A stretch of 5,035 nucleotides of DNA from an uncultured Bacilli bacterium. Its GTDB lineage: Bacteria > Bacillota_I > Bacilli_A > RF39 > UBA660. The notes under the pieces were generated by a model, which was given only the letters and a program-made list of their open reading frames with translations, searched no databases and was not told where the DNA came from. The first letter of the stretch is position 1. Every line of letters starts with the position of its first letter. The translations under genes and the position numbers were made by a program. Of this stretch, positions 1 to 3,916 are shown piece by piece. The stretch spans positions 1 to 5,035 of the forward strand of contig CAJTUT010000037.1 in assembly GCA_910579455.1 (NCBI GenBank), read 5' to 3'.

Positions 1-2
1 TT

Positions 3-116
3 TGTTCAATTAACATTTTAAAGTATCTATCGCTTTTTGTATACTCTCATGGTGCCACATCAATTGTAACACTACAAGGAAATTACAATACAATAATAAA
101 AACACTTGAAATCTAA
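3..116 (+). CDS. Possible C-terminal end of an upstream gene, unidentified
   Basis: One forward frame stays open from the left edge for 37 codons and ends with TAA at 114-116. In DNA this AT-rich an open run of this length arises by chance only some of the time, so this is modest support. The last residues read HGATSIVTLQGNYNTIIKTLEI split as HGATSIVTLQ then GNYNTIIKTLEI, which looks protein-like but matches no family I recognise. It does not resemble the end of Rho, which precedes rpmE in Bacillus. The -35 box of the rpmE promoter would lie inside its last codons. It may equally be non-coding. Confidence 0.33.
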   Translation, partial: CSINILKYLSLFVYSHGATSIVTLQGNYNTIIKTLEI

Positions 117-134
117 AAGAATACTTGATATACT
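106..134 (+). promoter_or_regulatory. Sigma-A-type promoter of rpmE with extended -10
   Basis: TTGAAA at 106-111 and TATACT at 129-134 are separated by 17 bases, and a TG at 126-127 gives the extended -10 form TGnTATACT. Each box is one base from consensus. Transcription would start near 141, leaving a leader of about 50 bases before rpmE. This is the best-formed promoter in the window, as expected for a ribosomal protein gene. Confidence 0.75.
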
Positions 135-152
135 AGTAACGCAATCGAATTA

Positions 153-174
153 CTATGACTAATGATAGTCATGG
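153..174 (+). promoter_or_regulatory. Hairpin in the rpmE leader, next to the ribosome binding site
   Basis: ATGACTA (155-161) and TAGTCAT (166-172) are perfect reverse complements around a four-base loop ATGA. The pairs 154-173 (T-G wobble) and 153-174 (C-G) extend the stem to nine pairs. The hairpin ends four bases before the AAGGAG at 178-183. Its location in the short leader of an L31 gene suggests autogenous translational control. Leader RNAs for L31 have been described in several bacterial groups, but I cannot test whether this one fits a known model. Confidence 0.5.
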
Positions 175-191
175 CGGAAGGAGAGAAGAAG

Positions 192-407
192 ATGAAAAAA
201 GGAATTCATGCAGGATATATGGATTGTACAGTAACCTGTGCATGTGGAGAAAGCTTTAAAACAAAATCTAATAAAGAGTCAATTTCTGTGGAAGTTTGTT
301 CTAAATGTCATCCCTTTTATACAGGAACACAAAAAGGTACCACACGTAAAGGAAATGTGGACAAATTTTATAAGAAATATGGTATGACAGAAGATGAAAA
401 AGCTTAA
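192..407 (+). CDS. rpmE: 50S ribosomal protein L31, zinc-binding type
   Basis: This 71-residue protein is L31, a small protein of the large ribosomal subunit that lies near the central protuberance and takes part in contacts with the small subunit. It begins MKKGIHAGY and carries the family signature CSKCHPFYTG at 36-45, then a C-terminal VDKFYKKYG. Cysteines 16, 18, 36 and 39 form the CxC plus CxxC set of the zinc-containing (C+) form, which in B. subtilis is replaced by a cysteine-free paralogue when zinc is scarce. The ATG at 192 is chosen over an in-frame ATG at 162 and one at 171 because AAGGAG at 178-183 lies eight bases upstream of it and because family members begin here. The gene stands alone between its own promoter and terminator. 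The short acidic tail TEDEKA extends a little beyond the usual end. Confidence 0.96.
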   Translation: MKKGIHAGYMDCTVTCACGESFKTKSNKESISVEVCSKCHPFYTGTQKGTTRKGNVDKFYKKYGMTEDEKA

Positions 408-432
408 GAAAATTTAAATTATATTCAAAAGG

Positions 433-466
433 ACTGCAGAGAATATTGTTTTCTCTGCAGTTTTTA
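433..466 (+). terminator. Rho-independent terminator of rpmE
   Basis: ACTGCAGAGAA (433-443) pairs perfectly over 11 bases with TTCTCTGCAGT (451-461) around a seven-base loop, and a run of T follows at 461-465. The stem is long and contains the most G+C of any in the window. It closes the rpmE unit 25 bases after the stop codon. Confidence 0.92.
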
Positions 467-609
467 ACTAATAGGTTAAATTTTATTTTTTCTATACGTT
501 CGATTAAAATTTCCATTCCCTATCTTCTTTATATTTAGCGTTTATTTTAATTTATAATAAGATACTTTATATGATTTAGATAAAGCCTCTATTCATTAAG
601 AATAATATT
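467..609. other. Intergenic stretch without recognisable genes
   Basis: The 140 bases between the rpmE terminator and the next promoter are very AT-rich and carry stop codons in all forward frames. A TATAAT occurs at 553-558 but no acceptable -35 box lies 16-18 bases before it. I see no repeat, strong hairpin or small gene with a ribosome binding site here. Confidence 0.5.
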
Positions 610-638
610 TTGACAATTTATGTTAATACTGATAATAT
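610..638 (+). promoter_or_regulatory. Promoter of the orphan gene-rpiB-DUF1146 unit
   Basis: A perfect TTGACA at 610-615 is followed after 17 bases by TAATAT at 633-638 preceded by TG at 630-631 (extended -10). GATAAT at 631-636, with a 15-base spacer, is an alternative -10; a perfect TATAAT at 636-641 sits too far away (20 bases). Transcription would start close to 645, so the leader would be only about 11 bases and would begin at the ribosome binding site. Confidence 0.62.
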
Positions 639-655
639 AATTACAGGTGGTTCAT

Positions 656-1138
656 ATGGAAATATCTCGTCTGACAATAGATGTAGAAAAAAAGCTAAAT
701 AATCTCAGTGAGGAAGAAAGATATGGGATACTACAACTATATTATGCCAATAATCAGTCTGGATATTATTTTCCAAATGACTTAGTTGCTTTTTATCCTC
801 AAATGAAAGAACAAAAAGCTAGTAAGGAAATTGTTTGTAATATATCAGAGACGATTATTTCAAAAGGATCTTGTTACATCAATTATAGACCTATTTTAGA
901 AAACCTAAATACTCATGAGGTGTATGTACTAAAAAGAACAATAAAATGTTTGCCGTATTATAGCGATATTTTACCAGTAAATATTCGAGGGCTAGAACAT
1001 CTAAATGATATGATTATAAATACAAGTATAGATAGCTGCGACTTAAACTTAGAATGTTTAAGACATTATGGAGAAATAAAACTTTTAAAATTAAAAAGAA
1101 AAGGGAGATCAAATTATGAAAATAGCAATCGCAAGTGA
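656..1138 (+). CDS. Hypothetical protein of 160 residues, family not recognised
   Basis: I do not recognise this protein and assign no function. It is predicted soluble: there is no signal peptide or membrane segment. The N-terminal part (residues 6-30) is a likely charged helix, LTIDVEKKLNNLSEEERYGI, followed by aromatic-rich stretches, and the C-terminus is strongly basic (KLLKLKRKGR near 142-151). Five scattered cysteines (61, 73, 98, 128, 134) form no CxxC metal site. The ATG at 656 is chosen over the GTG at 647 because AGGTGG at 645-650 is placed correctly for it and would be overlapped by the earlier start. The gene follows a strong promoter and its last 23 bases overlap the start of the rpiB-like gene, whose ribosome binding site lies inside it, so the two are probably co-translated. 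The C-terminal residues in the overlap may be constrained by the second gene rather than by function. Confidence 0.8.
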   Translation: MEISRLTIDVEKKLNNLSEEERYGILQLYYANNQSGYYFPNDLVAFYPQMKEQKASKEIVCNISETIISKGSCYINYRPILENLNTHEVYVLKRTIKCLPYYSDILPVNIRGLEHLNDMIINTSIDSCDLNLECLRHYGEIKLLKLKRKGRSNYENSNRK

Positions 1139-1568
1139 TCATAGGGGAGTAAAATATAAAAAAGAGATTATCAATTATTTAGAAGAAAAAAATTATATGG
1201 TAATAGACTGTAGTAAAGAAAATACTCCTACAGATGATTATCCAGATTTTGCTTTTAAAGTTTGCAAAAAAGTAGTAGAAAAAGAGTCAGATATTGGAAT
1301 TTTAGTTTGTAGAACAGGAATAGGGATGTCCATTGCTGCTAATAAAGTAAAAGGAGTTAGATGTGCTAAGATAAACTCTATAGAGGATGCCATATTAAGT
1401 AGAAATGATAATGGAGCTAATATAATGACCTTTAACTATACAGATAGTATGGCAGATATAAAAAAATATATTGATGCTTTTATAAATGCTGAGGTAATTA
1501 ATGATGAACGCCATCAAAGAAGAGTTAACAAAATAATGGCATATGAGGAAAACCATTATCATGGGTAA
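1116..1568 (+). CDS. rpiB: RpiB/LacA/LacB-family sugar-phosphate isomerase, divergent active site
   Basis: This 150-residue cytoplasmic protein belongs to the family of ribose-5-phosphate isomerase B, which interconverts ribose 5-phosphate and ribulose 5-phosphate in the pentose phosphate pathway; LacA/LacB relatives act on galactose 6-phosphate. Family marks in order are the N-terminal MKIAIASDHRG with D8 and H9, DYPDFA at 41-46, the catalytic cysteine C65 in VCRTGIGMSIAANK, and RHQRRV at 132-137. Length is typical. By comparison with E. coli RpiB, C65, D8, H9 and N99 match residues C66, D9, H10 and N100, but the ring-opening histidine (H99 in SRQHN) is D98 here (SRNDN), and the glycine after the catalytic cysteine (CGTG) is R66. 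The segment after N102, normally ALGxRVxG-like, reads MTFNYTDSM. Function as a true RpiB is therefore likely but not certain. The start at 1116 has GGGAG at 1103-1107. The gene overlaps the upstream orphan gene by 23 bases and the next gene by 8. Confidence 0.88.
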   Translation: MKIAIASDHRGVKYKKEIINYLEEKNYMVIDCSKENTPTDDYPDFAFKVCKKVVEKESDIGILVCRTGIGMSIAANKVKGVRCAKINSIEDAILSRNDNGANIMTFNYTDSMADIKKYIDAFINAEVINDERHQRRVNKIMAYEENHYHG

Positions 1569-1755
1569 GTTTTTACTATATATTTTATCTACCATTTTAG
1601 TAATTTGGTCTATGGATTCGGTAAATATCAATCAAATTTTTAAAAAAAATAAAATAATAGAAGCAATGATTTTTTATTTTCTTTTAGGAATTTCGCTAAT
1701 CTATTTAGTGACTAATTTTTTCTTTGACTTATTTACATCTTTAAAAATTTTTTAA
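1561..1755 (+). CDS. ywzB: DUF1146 (YwzB-like) small membrane protein
   Basis: This 64-residue protein has two predicted membrane helices, about residues 4-18 and 36-58, joined by a basic loop with IFKKNKIIEA at 26-35, and then LVTNFFFDLF at 49-58. This layout, the FKK loop and the (S/T)NFFxDxL end match my recollection of the DUF1146 family exemplified by B. subtilis YwzB, whose function is not known. In B. subtilis ywzB lies a few genes before spoIIQ, which supports the match. The ATG at 1561 overlaps the last eight bases of rpiB; GAGGA at 1545-1549 is a somewhat distant ribosome binding site. An earlier in-frame ATG at 1543 is possible but would put that GAGG inside the start. Translation is probably coupled to rpiB. 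The 3' end at 1745-1760 is A/T only, with no convincing terminator. Confidence 0.78.
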   Translation: MGKFLLYILSTILVIWSMDSVNINQIFKKNKIIEAMIFYFLLGISLIYLVTNFFFDLFTSLKIF

Positions 1756-1760
1756 ATTAA

Positions 1761-1789
1761 GTATAAAACCTTATTTTTTGTTCAAACTT
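1761..1789 (+). promoter_or_regulatory. Candidate sigma-F-like promoter of spoIIQ
   Basis: GTATA at 1761-1765 fits the -35 element of forespore sigma factors, and GTTCAAACTT at 1780-1789, 14 bases further on, fits most of the sigma-F -10 pattern GGnnAnAMTR except the second G and the last base. In B. subtilis spoIIQ is transcribed by sigma-F in the forespore, which is why I looked here. The start point would fall at about 1796, leaving only about 11 bases of leader. The assignment is weak by sequence alone. Confidence 0.3.
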
Positions 1790-1806
1790 TTAATGAGGTG
1801 AAAAAG

Positions 1807-2442
1807 ATGAGAAGAAAAAGAAGATTAAAATCATATGTAATTAAAAGTCTATATGTAGTATTGTTTCTAACAATTGCAGTAGGTGGCTTCATGATTAGTA
1901 AAAGTATGAAGAAAATTCCCGCTGTAGAGGAAAACTATACCTATGTCTCTAGCATTATAACCGATCAAGATATTGCAGTAATTAATGAAACAACAAAGAT
2001 GATAAAACCAGTAGTCAATGAAAAGATAACGATAGGGAAAAGTTTTTATGACTATAAGGCAGACAGTAAGCAACAAGAGAATTCGATTATCTACTATGAC
2101 GGAAGTTATATTCAGAACTCAGGGATTGATTATGTATTAGAGGAAGTCTTTGATGTAGTATCAGTACTAGATGGAACTGTAACAGATGTAAGAGAAGATG
2201 AACTATTAGGAAAAGTTGTAGAAATCAAACATAATAATGGTTATGTTACTTCATATCAAAGTTTAAGTGAAGTATCAGTAAAAAAAGATGATACAGTCAC
2301 TCAAGGACAAACAATTGGTAGAAGTGGTACAAATAAATTAGACAAGGATATGGGAAATCATTTGCACTTTGAACTTTATGCTAATGGTCAGGTGGCAGAT
2401 CCTAATCTTTATATTGATAAAGAAATAAAAACAAAAGAGTAG
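1807..2442 (+). CDS. spoIIQ: Stage II sporulation protein Q, degenerate LytM (M23) domain
   Basis: This is a 211-residue membrane-anchored protein with a C-terminal M23/LytM-type domain. In spore formers SpoIIQ sits in the forespore membrane, pairs across the intermembrane space with SpoIIIAH from the mother cell, supports engulfment and helps build the feeding channel. The N-terminus is basic (MRRKRRLK), then one transmembrane anchor at about 14-31, a linker to about 95, and the LytM domain from about 100 to 203. The metal motif HxxxD appears as NSGID: N104 replaces the first histidine ligand, while D108 and the HLH (H185, H187) remain, so peptidase activity is doubtful. B. subtilis SpoIIQ is likewise missing this histidine, whereas C. 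difficile SpoIIQ keeps it. Identification as SpoIIQ rests on this architecture and on the adjoining spoIIID and mbl. The ATG at 1807 follows AGGTG at 1796-1800 by six bases; the GTG at 1798 would overlap that site. Confidence 0.9.
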   Translation: MRRKRRLKSYVIKSLYVVLFLTIAVGGFMISKSMKKIPAVEENYTYVSSIITDQDIAVINETTKMIKPVVNEKITIGKSFYDYKADSKQQENSIIYYDGSYIQNSGIDYVLEEVFDVVSVLDGTVTDVREDELLGKVVEIKHNNGYVTSYQSLSEVSVKKDDTVTQGQTIGRSGTNKLDKDMGNHLHFELYANGQVADPNLYIDKEIKTKE

Positions 2443-2467
2443 CAACCAATAAAGTGCTATTTTTTTT
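2440..2467 (+). terminator. Weak terminator overlapping the spoIIQ stop codon
   Basis: TAGCA (2440-2444, beginning with the TAG stop) pairs with TGCTA (2455-2459) around a ten-base loop, followed by eight T at 2460-2467. A five-base stem is short, so termination may be partial and spoIIQ transcripts could read into spoIIID. The uninterrupted T run is the main support. Confidence 0.4.
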
Positions 2468-2475
2468 CATAAATT
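2447..2475 (+). promoter_or_regulatory. Candidate sigma-E-like promoter of spoIIID
   Basis: CATAAATT at 2468-2475 matches seven of eight positions of the mother-cell sigma-E -10 pattern CATACAnT. CAATAAA at 2447-2453, 14 bases before it, keeps the central ATA of the -35 element but little else. The start would be near 2482, giving a leader of about 33 bases. B. subtilis spoIIID depends on sigma-E. A competing vegetative-type reading is TTCATA at 2466-2471 with TATACT at 2489-2494, 17 bases apart, so the sigma factor is not settled. Confidence 0.4.
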
Positions 2476-2514
2476 TTATTCAATTCATTATACTTTATTA
2501 AAGGGAATGATAGA

Positions 2515-2766
2515 ATGAAAGATTCAATAAAAAGAAGAGTATTAGAAGAAGCTAATATCATTATTCATACAAAAGTAACAATTAGGCAATTAACAAAGAT
2601 TATAGGAGTAAGTAAAAGTACAATTCATAATGATATGAAAACTAGATTAAGATTAGTTGATAGAAATTTATATGACAAGGTTCAAAAGGTTTTTGAAGAA
2701 CATATTAGAATAAGACATTACCTAGGTGGAATTGCAACGCAAAAAAAATACAAAAAAGTAATATAA
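2515..2766 (+). CDS. spoIIID: Sporulation transcriptional regulator SpoIIID
   Basis: This 83-residue DNA-binding protein matches SpoIIID, which acts in the mother cell during sporulation to activate and repress many sigma-E-dependent genes and helps switch to sigma-K. The helix-turn-helix spans about residues 22-41, with GVSKSTIHNDM at 31-41 almost identical to the B. subtilis recognition region. The second DNA-contacting part is the basic C-terminal segment with RHYLGGIATQKKYK at 67-80, also characteristic of the family. The protein is about ten residues shorter than the B. subtilis one because the non-conserved tail is missing. AAGGGA at 2501-2506 precedes the ATG by eight bases. It lies between spoIIQ and mbl, and the spoIIID-mbl neighbourhood is conserved in Bacillus and many other spore formers. 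Confidence 0.96.
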   Translation: MKDSIKRRVLEEANIIIHTKVTIRQLTKIIGVSKSTIHNDMKTRLRLVDRNLYDKVQKVFEEHIRIRHYLGGIATQKKYKKVI

Positions 2767-2768
2767 AA

Positions 2769-2795
2769 TTGAAAAAATATGGTAAAATATATAAT
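2769..2795 (+). promoter_or_regulatory. Promoter of mbl
   Basis: TTGAAA at 2769-2774 and a perfect TATAAT at 2790-2795 are 15 bases apart, two shorter than ideal. It begins three bases after the spoIIID stop codon, so mbl can be expressed in vegetative cells independently of the sporulation gene before it. The start would be near 2802, just before the ribosome binding site at 2804-2810. Confidence 0.5.
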
Positions 2796-2819
2796 GACTT
2801 ATGAAAAGGACGTGATATA

Positions 2820-3812
2820 GTGTTATCAAAAGATATTGGAATTGACTTAGGAACTGCTAATGTACTTATTTATATAAAGGGTCAGGGAATTGTTTTAAAT
2901 GAACCTAGTATAGTGGCAATTGATACTGAAACCAAAAGAGTCATTGCAGTTGGAAAAGAAGCAAATGATATGTTAGGCAGAACACCAGGTAAAGTAAAGG
3001 CAATTAGACCAATGAAAGACGGAGTCATTGCAGACTTTGAAATTACAGAAATTATGCTAAATACTTTTATAAAGAAAATTAAAGGAAAATCTTTTTTAAC
3101 AAGACCGAAGATATTAATATGTTGTCCTTCTAATATTACCCCAGTAGAAAAAAATGCGATAAAAGAGGCAGCTGAGAGAACTGGGGCTAGAAGAGTTTAT
3201 ATAGAAGAGGAACCGAAAGTAGCAGCAATTGGAGCAGGTATGGATATTTCGAAGCCAACAGCAAATATGGTAATTGATATTGGGGGAGGAACTACAGATA
3301 TTGCAATTCTCTCATTAAACGATATTGTAACAAGTACATCAATTAGAGTAGCAGGAAATGTATTCGATCAAGACATCATCAAGTATATTAGGGATAAATA
3401 CAAATTATTAATAGGAGAGCGAACCGCAGAGGAAATTAAAATAAATTTTGCGAGTGTTTTTAAACCAGATAAAAAGAATACAAAGGAAGTAAAGGGAAGA
3501 AATTTAGTAACTGGACTTCCCTATACTATTACAATTAATGAAGAGGAAACAGAAGAAGCCTTACATGAAAGTGTTTATAGAATTGTAAAAGCGACTACTA
3601 ACGTTTTAGAACAGACACCACCAGAGTTATCAGGAGATATTGTGAGTAGAGGAATCGTTCTAACTGGAGGAGGAGCCTTATTAAAGGGATTAACAGAATT
3701 ATTAACAAAGGAACTAGAAGTACCTGTTTTAATAGCTGAGACTCCATTAACTTGTGTAGTAGAAGGAACAGGAGTTCTTTTGGAAAATACCAATCGATTA
3801 GAGGAAAACTGA
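2820..3812 (+). CDS. mbl: Rod-shape-determining MreB-family actin, Mbl type
   Basis: This 330-residue bacterial actin polymerises under the cytoplasmic membrane and guides lateral cell-wall synthesis in rod-shaped cells. Nucleotide-binding elements appear in order: phosphate-1 DIGIDLGTANVLI (5-17), E129-E131 in EEEPKVAAIGAG, phosphate-2 DIGGGTTDIA (153-162) and the adenosine loop TGGGALLKGL (282-291). LLIGERTAEEIKI and QTPPELSGDI are MreB-family signatures. The N-terminus with ANVLIYIKGQGIVLNEPS and the position directly after spoIIID favour Mbl over MreB; whether the genome has other paralogues cannot be seen. The start is GTG at 2820, with AAAAGGA at 2804-2810 nine bases upstream; no closer ATG exists. 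The coding region is complete, with no sign of disruption. Its own promoter separates it from spoIIID, and a terminator begins in its last codons. Confidence 0.95.
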   Translation: MLSKDIGIDLGTANVLIYIKGQGIVLNEPSIVAIDTETKRVIAVGKEANDMLGRTPGKVKAIRPMKDGVIADFEITEIMLNTFIKKIKGKSFLTRPKILICCPSNITPVEKNAIKEAAERTGARRVYIEEEPKVAAIGAGMDISKPTANMVIDIGGGTTDIAILSLNDIVTSTSIRVAGNVFDQDIIKYIRDKYKLLIGERTAEEIKINFASVFKPDKKNTKEVKGRNLVTGLPYTITINEEETEEALHESVYRIVKATTNVLEQTPPELSGDIVSRGIVLTGGGALLKGLTELLTKELEVPVLIAETPLTCVVEGTGVLLENTNRLEEN

Positions 3813-3831
3813 TTTGTCAGTTTTTTATTTT
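3805..3831 (+). terminator. Rho-independent terminator built into the mbl stop codon
   Basis: AAAACTGA (3805-3812, ending in the TGA stop) pairs perfectly with TCAGTTTT (3817-3824) around the four-base loop TTTG. The T run (3821-3826, then ATTTT) follows at once. The stem contains the last codon and the stop, so the coding end and the terminator share the same bases. Confidence 0.75.
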
Positions 3832-3864
3832 ATATACTTTTTATAGAAGTTTTAATTTAAGAAA

Positions 3865-3894
3865 TTTACTATTCCATGTTATACGTGGTATAAT
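3865..3894 (+). promoter_or_regulatory. Extended -10 promoter of tagO within a palindrome
   Basis: A perfect TATAAT at 3889-3894 preceded by TG at 3886-3887 forms an extended -10; TTTACT at 3865-3870, 18 bases before it, is a four-of-six -35 match. The palindrome TTATAC-GTG-GTATAA at 3879-3893 covers nearly all of the -10 region. Transcription would begin near 3901, about 16 bases before the start codon. Confidence 0.65.
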
Positions 3895-3916
3895 AATATT
3901 TGAAAAGAGGAAAATT

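Noticed and set aside
12..60. Reverse-strand 16-residue frame starting MWHHESIQ at the left edge
   Set aside because: It is very short, has no ribosome binding site, and conflicts with the forward open frame; chance is the simplest explanation.
63..89. Inverted repeat ATTGTAA / TTACAAT with a 13-base centre
   Set aside because: A seven-base AT-rich repeat of this spacing is expected by chance here, and it has no T run or promoter placement that would give it a role.
301..516. Reverse-strand open frame of 71 codons across the end of rpmE
   Set aside because: It lies opposite rpmE and its terminator, has no ribosome binding site, and has a low-complexity hydrophobic/aromatic composition typical of AT-rich antisense.
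1395..1631. Reverse-strand open frame of 78 codons across rpiB and the DUF1146 gene
   Set aside because: It is antisense to two well-supported overlapping genes and shows no family features.
1741..1774. Possible terminator after the DUF1146 gene (TAAG/CTTA before a T run)
   Set aside because: The stem has only four pairs with an eight-base loop, too weak to support.
1867..2076. Reverse-strand open frame of 69 codons inside spoIIQ
   Set aside because: It lies wholly opposite spoIIQ and has no promoter or ribosome binding site.
3575..3793. Reverse-strand open frame of 72 codons inside mbl
   Set aside because: It is opposite the conserved C-terminal part of mbl, and no initiation signal is seen.
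3752..3916. A 55-codon N-terminal extension of tagO
   Set aside because: It overlaps the end of mbl in another frame and runs through the mbl terminator and the tagO promoter; the ATG at 3917 has a good ribosome binding site and matches the family N-terminus.
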